Positions 17,486-25,016 of a DNA stretch of 38,311 bases are shown here, piece after piece. Origin of the DNA: CAZAIO01 sp964485235. GTDB taxonomy: Bacteria; Chloroflexota; Dehalococcoidia; GIF9; UBA5629. The notes under the pieces are model-generated. The model worked only from the letters and a program-made list of their open reading frames with translations. It was not told where the DNA came from and searched no databases. The position numbers and the translations under genes are program-made. Where the stretch lies: NCBI GenBank assembly GCA_964485235.1, contig CAZAIO010000010.1, positions 1 through 38,311 of the forward strand. Reading direction: 5' to 3'. Numbering within the stretch: the first letter of the stretch is position 1; the number at the start of each line of letters is the position of its first letter.

Positions 17486-18373
17486 ATGGAATTTTCCCTG
17501 CAATTGATTATTAACGGTTTTGCACTGGGTATGGTCTATGCACTGGTCGCTATAGGCTTTGTTATCATCTTTAAATGTTCCCATGTATTTAATATTGCGC
17601 AGGGACATTTTGTGCTTATCGGCGGCTACATCGGCTATACCTATCTGGTGACATTCCATCTACCGCTATTGCTTACCTTGATACTGGCAATAATCACCGC
17701 AATTATAATAGGTCTTCTCATAGAACGGCTTACACTGCGCCCGATGATAGGCAAACCGGTACTCGCCATAGTTATGATGACGATAGCACTTTCTGTCGTC
17801 ATTGAAGGGCTGGTAACGCTCATCTGGGGTGGTGAATATAAAACATATCATGGAGTATTACCGACGTTTGCACTGCATGTGGGCGACATTTCACTGCCTC
17901 CCGAGACGATAATCACCATCATCGTATCGTTGATCACCGTCGCGGTCCTCATGGCGTTCTTCCGCTATACAAAAAGCGGACTGGCCATGAAGGCAACAGC
18001 TGAAGATGAGCAGGTCGTGCAAAGCAACGGCGTCAAGGTGACAACGGTGTATGCGCTTTCGTGGGTCATTGCGAGCGTTGTAGGCGTCATCAGCGGCATT
18101 CTCCTCGGTGGAGTCTCCGGAGTTATGACACCACTGGCCGAGATCGGGCTGAAAGCGCTGGCAGTGGTCATACTCGGCGGACTGGACTCGATCGGCGGGG
18201 CTATTATCGCCGGCATCATACTCGGTGTGCTTGAAAATGTAGCCGCCGGTTATCTGGACCCGCTTTTACCCGGTGGAGGTCTCGCCAGCGTTTTCCCGTT
18301 TATCGTGATGATTATCGTACTTATATTCAAACCGCACGGCCTGTTCGGGCTGATGAGGATAGAAAGGATCTAG
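17486..18373 (+). CDS. livH: Branched-chain-amino-acid-type ABC permease LivH
   Basis: The 295-residue permease has about eight membrane helices. It carries LivH family stretches: LINGFALGMVYALVAIGFVII at the start, the cytoplasmic coupling loop RYTKSGLAMKATAEDEQVVQ (EAA-like) and LGGLDSIGGAIIAGIILG near the end. The ATG at 17486 is preferred over the adjacent TTG at 17483, since AGAAGGGA lies upstream. The stop is 3 nt before livM, so the genes are translated from one message. Confidence 0.92.
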   Translation: MEFSLQLIINGFALGMVYALVAIGFVIIFKCSHVFNIAQGHFVLIGGYIGYTYLVTFHLPLLLTLILAIITAIIIGLLIERLTLRPMIGKPVLAIVMMTIALSVVIEGLVTLIWGGEYKTYHGVLPTFALHVGDISLPPETIITIIVSLITVAVLMAFFRYTKSGLAMKATAEDEQVVQSNGVKVTTVYALSWVIASVVGVISGILLGGVSGVMTPLAEIGLKALAVVILGGLDSIGGAIIAGIILGVLENVAAGYLDPLLPGGGLASVFPFIVMIIVLIFKPHGLFGLMRIERI

Positions 18374-18376
18374 TGC

Positions 18377-19420
18377 ATGAGTCTACCCAGCGGCACATAT
18401 AACGAAAATTATGCCCAGGACATGGCAATCTTCCGTACGAAGACACAGTGGATAATGCTGGTTGTCTTTCTGGTATTTCTGTTCTCCTGTCCGTTGTTTT
18501 CCAGCAACAGGGCAATGACCGTAATGACTATTATGGGAATTACGCTGATCAGCGTACACGGACTCAATATTCTCACCGGGTACTGCGGTCAGATCTCCCT
18601 CGGACATGCCGGATTCATGGCGGTCGGCGCGTATACTTCCGCAATCCTGTGTGCAAAACTGGGCTGGTCATTCTGGGCCGCTCTCCCCTGCGCCGCATTT
18701 TCTGCGGGGCTTGTAGGAATCCTGTTCGGGCTGCCGTCGCTGAAAATCAAGGGCTTCTATCTCATTATGGCAACAGTAGCTGCATATTTCATCATCATGT
18801 GGTGCATACTCCAGTTCCGCTCTATCACCGGCGGGTCTGACGGGCTGTCCATCCCCCGACCAGCCATAGGTAGTTTCGTATTCAAGTCCAAAGCAAGCTA
18901 TTTCTATCTCGTGATGGTATTCGCCTGCCTTTCTACATTTTTTACCAAAAATCTTGTGAGGACAAGAGTGGGAAGAGCATTTATTGCAATACGCGATAAC
19001 GATCTCGCGGCGGAGGTGATGGGAATCAATCAATGGAGCTATAAACTCCTCGCATTTTTCCTGGGCTGTGTGTTTGCCGGAGTATCCGGCTCTCTCCTGG
19101 TCCATTACTATTCATTTGCATCCATAGACCAGTTCCCTTTTATGAATTCCGTATGGTACCTTGGCATGCTCATAGTCGGCGGCATGGGCAGCACCACCGG
19201 CGCAATTTTCGGAGTAGTGTCGTTAAAATTGCTCGATGAATTAATCACTGCACTGGGACCGTTTTTCTCCGCAGCTATTGCCCCACCGGCTGCCGCCGCA
19301 ATGGCACTTATCACTCGCGGACTCGTGCTTATCCTGTTTCTTATCTTTGAATCAAGAGGGTTAGCCCATCGTTGGGAAATTATTAAATCATATTACCGGC
19401 TATGGCCTTTCTCTTATTGA
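18377..19420 (+). CDS. livM: Branched-chain-amino-acid-type ABC permease LivM
   Basis: The 347-residue permease has about nine or ten membrane helices. Typical LivM blocks are GLNILTGYCGQISLGHAGFM, the coupling loop FIAIRDNDLAAEVMGIN and LIVGGMGSTTGAIFG. LivM pairs with LivH to form the membrane channel. AAAGGA lies upstream of the ATG. It is followed by the binding protein after 86 nt. No ATPase domain is fused to it, so it does not compensate for the missing LivG. Confidence 0.92.
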   Translation: MSLPSGTYNENYAQDMAIFRTKTQWIMLVVFLVFLFSCPLFSSNRAMTVMTIMGITLISVHGLNILTGYCGQISLGHAGFMAVGAYTSAILCAKLGWSFWAALPCAAFSAGLVGILFGLPSLKIKGFYLIMATVAAYFIIMWCILQFRSITGGSDGLSIPRPAIGSFVFKSKASYFYLVMVFACLSTFFTKNLVRTRVGRAFIAIRDNDLAAEVMGINQWSYKLLAFFLGCVFAGVSGSLLVHYYSFASIDQFPFMNSVWYLGMLIVGGMGSTTGAIFGVVSLKLLDELITALGPFFSAAIAPPAAAAMALITRGLVLILFLIFESRGLAHRWEIIKSYYRLWPFSY

Positions 19421-19506
19421 CAATACGATGAAGGGAGGTGAATTGTTCTAAAAAGTCATCGATCAATTTGATAAAAGGAATAGTCAATCTTGAAGGAGGA
19501 AAGTCG

Positions 19507-20823
19507 ATGAAGAAATACAAATCAATATTTGCTCTAACACTTGTCATGGTCTTACTGGCATCACTGTTACTGGTTGCCGGATGTAAGTCTGAACCTGCTG
19601 CGCCGCCAACCCAACCCACACAACCAACTCAACCGACTCAACCGGCGGCAAAACCCGTCACATTATATGTGGGTGGTACCATGTCGCTGACCGGTGCCTA
19701 TGCTGAAGACTCCGCAGCAGTTCTAGCCGGATTTGAGGACTATATTGCTTATGTAAACGCGACCAGAATGCTGGCACCGTGGCGGACAGATAAGATTCCC
19801 GATAATCTCACTTTTGAACTGCTCTGGCGGGATGATGAACTTAAGCCGGAAAAAGCCCTGACTATCTATGAAGAACTCAAGGAGAAAGGACTACTGGTCG
19901 AACATGGTTCAGGATCGCCACAGGTACTCGCATTGATGGATAAAATGAATGAGGACCATGTTGGTGCAACTACTATGGCTGTCGGTCCTTATCTGATGAC
20001 ACCGCCAAAAACCATATTCATTAACTACCCTATTTATACAGATGCATGCGCTGCCATAGCTGACTGGTTTATGGAAAACTGGAAGGGAAGCGGAAAACCA
20101 AAGGTAGCCTACCTTACCGCTGATAACGCTATGGGTAAATCACTTTTGGTACCCGAGATGGATGCATATCTTAAAGAGAAAGGATTTGACCTGGTTGGCA
20201 GCCAGTTCGTGCCTCTGGTACCGACCGCACCGCCTACGACCCAACTTCTATGGCTTAAAGACAATAAAGTCGACCTTGCACTTGGTGTGATGATTAATCC
20301 CGGTGCACAGCCGACCGTAAAGGAAATGGTAAGGCTTGACATGGGTCCGGACAAAGCCTATAAGATGGTCTTCGGTACTGCTTCTCCCGGACACGCTGCG
20401 GTACTAGCACAGGCTATGGGCGAACTGGGTAATGGTTATACCTGTGCCGGTAGTTATCCGCCTCTCGATGACCTGTCTGTCCCGGGAATTAAGTTCTGCA
20501 GTGATCTACAGGACCAGTACCGCAAAGGAAACAGGGTTACTCACATCATGTATCCTCACGGCGTTGTTGAAGCAATGATCCAGGTTAACGCTCTGGTACT
20601 TGCCTCGCAAAAAACACCTGCAGACCAGTTAAAGCCTGAGAATGTACTGGATGACGGTTTCTACCAGATTAAAAACCTCGAGACGGGTGGAATAACCGGC
20701 TCACCGCTTAATTTTGGACCGGGTGAAGTTATGGGTATAAACAAGGTTCTTGTCCAACAGGTACAGAATGGTAAAGTGGTAGCTCTGGGCACGTGGCCGG
20801 TTCATAATATTTACGCAAAATAG
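19507..20823 (+). CDS. ABC transporter substrate-binding lipoprotein (Leu/Ile/Val-binding type)
   Basis: The 438-residue protein has a lipoprotein signal with LLVAGC (Cys26), a Pro/Thr/Gln-rich linker of repeated TQP units, and a type I periplasmic-binding fold beginning VTLYVGGTMSLTGAYAEDSA. AAGGAGG 7 nt before the ATG fixes the start at 19507, although an in-frame GTG lies at 19438. It delivers ligand to LivHM. Ligand identity is not predictable; such proteins bind amino acids, aromatic acids, amides and others. It is the last gene of the operon and ends at a strong hairpin. Confidence 0.92.
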   Translation: MKKYKSIFALTLVMVLLASLLLVAGCKSEPAAPPTQPTQPTQPTQPAAKPVTLYVGGTMSLTGAYAEDSAAVLAGFEDYIAYVNATRMLAPWRTDKIPDNLTFELLWRDDELKPEKALTIYEELKEKGLLVEHGSGSPQVLALMDKMNEDHVGATTMAVGPYLMTPPKTIFINYPIYTDACAAIADWFMENWKGSGKPKVAYLTADNAMGKSLLVPEMDAYLKEKGFDLVGSQFVPLVPTAPPTTQLLWLKDNKVDLALGVMINPGAQPTVKEMVRLDMGPDKAYKMVFGTASPGHAAVLAQAMGELGNGYTCAGSYPPLDDLSVPGIKFCSDLQDQYRKGNRVTHIMYPHGVVEAMIQVNALVLASQKTPADQLKPENVLDDGFYQIKNLETGGITGSPLNFGPGEVMGINKVLVQQVQNGKVVALGTWPVHNIYAK

Positions 20824-20834
20824 TAACCACTATT

Positions 20835-20861
20835 GCCGGGGGCTCGCCGTGAGCCCCCGGC
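20835..20861 (+). terminator. Hairpin terminator of the ABC importer operon
   Basis: A perfect 11-bp GC-rich stem (GCCGGGGGCTC / GAGCCCCCGGC) with loop GCCGT starts 12 nt after the stop codon. The following U-rich tract is weak, so efficiency is uncertain. Confidence 0.75.
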
Positions 20862-20946
20862 GTCTATATTACTATTCATCAAAGGCTATTATCCTCTCAT
20901 CTATATATATCCCGCATAATTAAACCAGGAATTTCCCCCAGGATAG

Positions 20947-20975
20947 TTGACAGCTTTTTCGGGCAATGATAGTAT
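20947..20975 (+). promoter_or_regulatory. Promoter of the DegV/FakB-FakA pair
   Basis: TTGACA (perfect), 17 nt, TAGTAT (four of six). The start would be near 20982, leaving a leader of about 105 nt before the DegV gene. Confidence 0.55.
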
Positions 20976-20997
20976 ACCTCGTATTGCTTGGTATACT
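20971..20997. promoter_or_regulatory. Inverted repeat overlapping the -10 box, candidate operator
   Basis: AGTATACC, 11 nt, GGTATACT: perfect 8-bp arms. The left arm overlaps the -10 box and the right arm lies just after the predicted start. Because the left arm would not be transcribed from that promoter, an operator is likelier than an attenuator, despite five Ts at the right end. Confidence 0.45.
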
Positions 20998-21010
20998 TTT
21001 TAGAATTTCC

Positions 21011-21027
21011 CGACAGTTAATCTGTCG
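21011..21027 (+). promoter_or_regulatory. Leader hairpin
   Basis: CGACAG-TTAAT-CTGTCG forms a 6-bp stem with a 5-nt loop in the predicted 5' leader of the DegV gene, 60 nt before its ATG. It may be structural or a binding site; no known element is matched. Confidence 0.3.
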
Positions 21028-21087
21028 ATTAGAGCACATGTAAGCCGTATATATCATTAATTATTTTTACAAAGCAGGAGTATATCT

Positions 21088-21942
21088 ATGGCAAAGATTG
21101 CAGTGGTAACCGACAGCGTAGCCTGTATCCCTCCGGAACTGATAGCAAAACATGGAATCTATGTTGCGGCAGTACAGGTCATATGGGACAAAAAGACATA
21201 TCGGGACGGTGTCGATATGTCGATGAAAGAATTCTACAACAGGTTACGTACTTCTAAAACATTGCCTACCACTTCCAGTGCCATACAGGGTGATTATATT
21301 CAAATATTCGAATCACTTAGAGGCAAGGTAGACGGCATTGTAGCCATCGCACTGAGCGGCGCACTTGGCGCATCGTACAATTCAGCTCTCACCGCGGCTG
21401 AGATAGTACCTGAGGTTCCGGTACAGGTCGTGGACACTTCTACCGCGATGCTGGCGCAGGGTTTTATTGTACTTGAAGCGGTAAAAGCCTTGGAGAAAGG
21501 GGCCGGTATGCAGGAGATCGCAGATGCCGCCCGAAACGCAATACCAAAAACCCACATTTTCTGGGCAATGGACACTCTGGATTATATGCGGAGAGGCGGA
21601 CGGGTAAGCCTGCCGCAGGCAGTACTGGCAAGCTGGCTGAAAGTAAAACCTATACTCTCTATCGAAACAGCAGATGGAAAAGTACATCCACTTGAACGGA
21701 TGCGCACCAAGCCTAAAGCGATAGACAAACTGCTCGAAATCATGGAGCAGAGGGTAGAAGAAAATGGCGGTCCGCTTCATGTAGGAGTAATACACGGTGA
21801 TATCCCTGACGAAGCAGAACATTTAAAACAGCGGGTACTGGAACGTTTCAAACCGGTTGAAGTACTTACAAACGAGATTACGCCGGTAGTCGGTACACAT
21901 CTCGGTCCGGGCGCTATCGGTCTGTCGCTTTACCAGGAATAA
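21088..21942 (+). CDS. DegV family fatty-acid-binding protein (FakB-like), second copy
   Basis: The 284-residue protein shows PTTSSA (60-65), YMRRGGRVSLPQAVLASWLK with KPIL following, and GTHLGPGAIG at the C-terminus: the DegV/FakB signature positions. It would present bound fatty acid to the FakA-like kinase encoded next (109 nt downstream). GCAGGAG lies 7 nt before the ATG. It is only distantly similar to the other DegV protein at 5.8 kb, suggesting different fatty-acid preferences, as FakB paralogues have elsewhere. Confidence 0.9.
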   Translation: MAKIAVVTDSVACIPPELIAKHGIYVAAVQVIWDKKTYRDGVDMSMKEFYNRLRTSKTLPTTSSAIQGDYIQIFESLRGKVDGIVAIALSGALGASYNSALTAAEIVPEVPVQVVDTSTAMLAQGFIVLEAVKALEKGAGMQEIADAARNAIPKTHIFWAMDTLDYMRRGGRVSLPQAVLASWLKVKPILSIETADGKVHPLERMRTKPKAIDKLLEIMEQRVEENGGPLHVGVIHGDIPDEAEHLKQRVLERFKPVEVLTNEITPVVGTHLGPGAIGLSLYQE

Positions 21943-21958
21943 CATAGAAGAGAAGGGA

Positions 21959-21979
21959 TTAAGTACAAAATTTACTTAA
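21959..21979. promoter_or_regulatory. Inverted repeat between fakB-like and fakA-like genes
   Basis: TTAAGTA, 7 nt, TACTTAA has perfect 7-bp arms in the 109-nt gap between the two genes. It is AT-rich and could be chance. Its AGTA and TACT halves recall the operator candidate upstream of the pair. Confidence 0.25.
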
Positions 21980-22051
21980 ATATTATTTATAGACCTGTCA
22001 GGTATTACGATGGCGAAATTTAAATCAATTTAGTTCTGTGAGGAAAGACCT

Positions 22052-22993
22052 GTGACAGAAAAGAAATATGACGGAAAAATATTCAAGCAATACCTGAAAT
22101 CAGCTGAACATGTTCTGGAAAAGCAGATAGATGAACTAAACTCTCTGAACGTATTTCCCGTGCCGGACGGTGATACCGGCATTAATATGTTTCTCACTTT
22201 ACAGGCGGCAACCGCTGCTCTGGATAACATACATACTAATTCGGCATCGGAAATTACCGCCAAAGCAGCCCGCGGCGCGCTTATAGGTGCACGGGGTAAC
22301 TCCGGCGTAATCCTGTCACAGATATTACGCGGCATAGCAAAGGGCATGGAGATGAAAGAGCGCTTTTCTGCTTTCGACTTTGCCCAGGCAATCCATTGCG
22401 CCTCGGAAACAGCATACAGGGCAATCGCGAAGCCAGCGGAAGGCACTATACTCACCGTGATAAGAGAAGCGTCTGAAGCGGCAATCCATCAGGCAAAACG
22501 CGGGGCAAACCTCGCCCAGACAATAGCGGCAATGGCATCCAGAGCATATGAAAGCGTAAAACGAACACCGGAACTGCTGCCGGTGCTGAAAGAAGCCGGA
22601 GTAGTGGACGCCGGAGGCAAAGGTCTGTGGTACGTATTCATAGCGATGCATGATGTGACCTACCGGCTGCATCCCGAACAGGACTCTATAATGGATGAAA
22701 CAGGGCCATCCCTGGTGGGGGAAATATATGGCTTTGCCCTCCAATTCCTCATCCGCGGTGATAACTTGCCTATCGAAGAGATAAGAGAGAAGATAGGTAA
22801 CATGGGCACATCCTTACAGGTCGTTGGCGATGAGCAACTCGTCCGCGTGCTCGTGCACACACATAATACACAGGCTATTCTCGATTATTCTGCTACACAT
22901 GGTACGTTGAGTGATATCAACATAGAACAACAGGATGAGCAGGTAAAACGCTTCAAAATGTCGAACACATTCAATATAGACAAAACAGAGTAG
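22052..22993 (+). CDS. Short FakA-like fatty acid kinase (DhaL/DAK2 domain plus middle domain)
   Basis: The 313-residue protein has the FakA/DhaL ATP site: NVFPVPDGDTGINM (Asp39, Asp41), GARGNSGVILSQ (79-90), KPAEGTILTV (127-136) and VDAGGKGL (185-192). FakA phosphorylates FakB-bound fatty acid. A middle-domain segment (about 215-300) follows, but the whole C-terminal domain of typical FakA (about 550 residues) is missing, and no such domain is encoded just downstream. At the family metal-binding positions, aligned by eye, Cys is Ala229 and the first His of HxH is Leu267; His269 remains. GTG start with GAGGAAAG upstream. The partner DegV gene precedes it. Confidence 0.82.
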   Translation: MTEKKYDGKIFKQYLKSAEHVLEKQIDELNSLNVFPVPDGDTGINMFLTLQAATAALDNIHTNSASEITAKAARGALIGARGNSGVILSQILRGIAKGMEMKERFSAFDFAQAIHCASETAYRAIAKPAEGTILTVIREASEAAIHQAKRGANLAQTIAAMASRAYESVKRTPELLPVLKEAGVVDAGGKGLWYVFIAMHDVTYRLHPEQDSIMDETGPSLVGEIYGFALQFLIRGDNLPIEEIREKIGNMGTSLQVVGDEQLVRVLVHTHNTQAILDYSATHGTLSDINIEQQDEQVKRFKMSNTFNIDKTE

Positions 22994-23075
22994 CCGTAAT
23001 TCAGCGGGCGTCGCACAAAAAAAACAATCAGGATTGCCTGCAATAAATCAAGTACATCATTTTAAACCGCGCATT

Positions 23076-23104
23076 TTGACAGTATATTCGTCTAAGAGTA
23101 CTAT
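23076..23104 (+). promoter_or_regulatory. Promoter of first SDR gene
   Basis: TTGACA, 17 nt, TACTAT. The sequence around it (TTTGACAGT at the -35 end and AAGAGTACTAT at the -10 end) closely matches the promoter of the second SDR gene at 24070-24098. Confidence 0.6.
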
Positions 23105-23164
23105 TTGCCATAAGGGCCGGTGTCCATACTGGCTTACCAGCAAATACCATCAGGGAGGGATCCC

Positions 23165-23947
23165 ATGTTACTTTCGGGGAAAATTGCCATTATCACCGGC
23201 GGATCCAGAGGAATTGGAAAAGGAATTGCGCGCACTTTTGTCAGTGAAGGCGCATCTGTTGTCATTGCAGATATCCTCGAAGCAGAAGGAAAGAAGACTG
23301 TAGAAGAAATAGAACGCGAAGGCGGCAACGGAATGTTCGTTTATTGTGATGTCACGGATAGCGGGCAGGTACAAAACATGGTCGACCTGACGTTGAACAA
23401 GTACGGCAAAGTGGACATTCTTGTAAATAATGCCGGGATAGGCACTCCACCCAAATCTGTCGATGAAGTAACTGAACAGGAATGGGATAGAACTTTTGCC
23501 GTGAATATGAAGAGCATGTTCTTATGCTGCAAATCGGTTGTTCCTCATATGAGAGAAAAACGGTACGGCAAGATAGTTAATATCGCTTCTCTGGCAATGA
23601 TCTCACCCTACGCATCGATTCCACACTATTCAGCTTCGAAAGGAGGGATCATGTCGTTTACTATTGATATTGCGCTCGAGCTAGCTCCCTACAATATCAC
23701 TGTAAATACGATCCTTCCCGGTATGATACGCACAGATATGACGGAATCGCTCACTCCTTCCGGTATAGACAAAGACACATTCTTTACCGAGTACGGGAAG
23801 AAAAGCATCCCTTTGGGAAGGACCGGTACACCGGAAGATATCGGTAATGTGGCCCTGTTCCTTGCTTCTGACCTCTCGTCATATGTCACCGCAAACAAGA
23901 TCCTTGTTTCAGGCGGGCTTCCGTACAATTTTGGAGAAAAGGAATAA
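23165..23947 (+). CDS. SDR-family NAD(P)-dependent oxidoreductase, copy 1
   Basis: The 260-residue classical SDR has TGGSRGIG (11-18), NNAG (88-91), catalytic Ser142, and Tyr155-x3-Lys159 (YSASK). It oxidises an alcohol or reduces a ketone, with substrate unknown; the 3-oxoacyl reductase and hydroxyacyl/hydroxysteroid-type dehydrogenases are the nearest families. Start at 23165 rather than the in-frame upstream codon at 23120, because GGGAGGGA lies 4 nt before. It aligns without gaps through the active site to the SDR at 24168, so they are tandem duplicates. It may act with the OYE-type reductase across the terminator. Confidence 0.88.
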   Translation: MLLSGKIAIITGGSRGIGKGIARTFVSEGASVVIADILEAEGKKTVEEIEREGGNGMFVYCDVTDSGQVQNMVDLTLNKYGKVDILVNNAGIGTPPKSVDEVTEQEWDRTFAVNMKSMFLCCKSVVPHMREKRYGKIVNIASLAMISPYASIPHYSASKGGIMSFTIDIALELAPYNITVNTILPGMIRTDMTESLTPSGIDKDTFFTEYGKKSIPLGRTGTPEDIGNVALFLASDLSSYVTANKILVSGGLPYNFGEKE

Positions 23948-24069
23948 GAAAGTTTCGACTCGATATAATAATATTGCCGGCATATCATCGTGCGTTACTA
24001 TGATAATCACTCAAAAAATAGCGGTAACGGAAATGGACGGAATACAGTCGCCATTTTTTGCATTCTACT

Positions 24070-24098
24070 TTGACAGTGTCAACAGCTGAGAGTACCAT
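24070..24098 (+). promoter_or_regulatory. Promoter of second SDR gene
   Basis: TTGACA, 17 nt, TACCAT, with a TGACA-G-TGTCA palindrome over the -35 box and AACAGCT/AGCTGTT arms at 24081-24087 and 24111-24117 flanking the -10 box. It shares TTTGACAGT and AGAGTAC-AT with the promoter of copy 1. Confidence 0.6.
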
Positions 24099-24167
24099 GT
24101 GTCACTGACCAGCTGTTCAGTCGACCCGGTAAGTATCCCGGTTTCATATATCTAAAGGAGGTACCAT

Positions 24168-24944
24168 ATGTTACTCGCAGGAAATGTCGCTCTCATCACA
24201 GGAGGTGCAGGAGGGATCGGCAAAGGTATTGCACTGAAGTTCGCGGAAGAAGGCGCTTCAGTAGCAATTGCCGATATACGTGAAGAAGTAGGGAACGAGA
24301 CTTTAAAAGAGATAACTGACAAAGGTGTCGACGGTCTATTTGTACAATGTGATGTGACGGATAATCGCCAGGTACAGGCAATGGTAAAGCGTACTATAAA
24401 TACGTTCGGAAAGGTGGATATCCTGGTAAATAACGCAGGGATCGGGCCGGAGCCGAAACCAACGGAAGAACTGTCCGAAGAAGAATGGGACAGCGTCCAA
24501 TCAACCAACCTTAAAAGCGTATTTTTATGCTCCAAAGCTGTTATCCCGTACATGAAAGAAAAATGTTACGGCAGGATTATCAATATCGCTTCTCTTGCAG
24601 CTATCTCGCCGTTCGGTCCTGTAGTACATTACTCATCATCCAAAGCCGGTGTGGTGATGTTTACCATCAACCTGGCGCAGGAACTTGCGCCGTTTAATAT
24701 TTGCGTCAATGCTATTCTTCCTGCTACGGTAGATACCGACATGCAGAATAACCGTATACCGCCGGATATGAGCAGGGAAGAATTTCTGGCAATAAGAGGA
24801 AAAGCTATCCCTATGGGAAGAGTTGCGACACCTGAAGATGTCGCGAAAGTAGCCCTGTTTTTTGCATCTGACCTTTCTTCATATGTAACGGCAAGCCAGG
24901 TGCTCGTTGCGGGAGGACTCCCTTACGGTGTGCCGACGGCCTGA
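24168..24944 (+). CDS. SDR-family NAD(P)-dependent oxidoreductase, copy 2
   Basis: The 258-residue paralogue of the preceding SDR has TGGAGGIG (11-18), NNAG (88-91), Ser142, and Tyr155-x3-Lys159 (YSSSK). The coenzyme-proximal motif has Ala-Gly in place of Ser-Arg of copy 1, and an acidic Asp36 ends strand 2 (VAIADI), suggesting NAD rather than NADP preference; copy 1 also has Asp36. An excellent AAAGGAGG precedes the ATG. Having its own promoter, it need not be co-transcribed with copy 1. The substrate is unknown. Confidence 0.88.
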   Translation: MLLAGNVALITGGAGGIGKGIALKFAEEGASVAIADIREEVGNETLKEITDKGVDGLFVQCDVTDNRQVQAMVKRTINTFGKVDILVNNAGIGPEPKPTEELSEEEWDSVQSTNLKSVFLCSKAVIPYMKEKCYGRIINIASLAAISPFGPVVHYSSSKAGVVMFTINLAQELAPFNICVNAILPATVDTDMQNNRIPPDMSREEFLAIRGKAIPMGRVATPEDVAKVALFFASDLSSYVTASQVLVAGGLPYGVPTA

Positions 24945-24976
24945 CGCGGACTTTTGAACAACATGCTATTTCAAAT

Positions 24977-25006
24977 GCGAAGGAAGTTTTAATAAACTTC
25001 CATCGC
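24977..25006. terminator. Bidirectional terminator between SDR and OYE genes
   Basis: GCGA-A-GGAAGTTT, loop TAAT, AAACTTCC-A-TCGC: 12 base pairs with a single A/A mismatch, between two convergent genes. Neither flank is a long T-run, although TTTTAA lies inside the stem-loop. Confidence 0.6.
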
Positions 25007-25016
25007 GTGTTGAACA

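Noticed and set aside
20971..21001. Intrinsic terminator made by AGTATACC/GGTATACT plus five Ts
   Set aside because: The left arm overlaps the -10 box of a promoter, so it would not be in that promoter's RNA. The loop is 11 nt, and a better terminator lies upstream at 20835.
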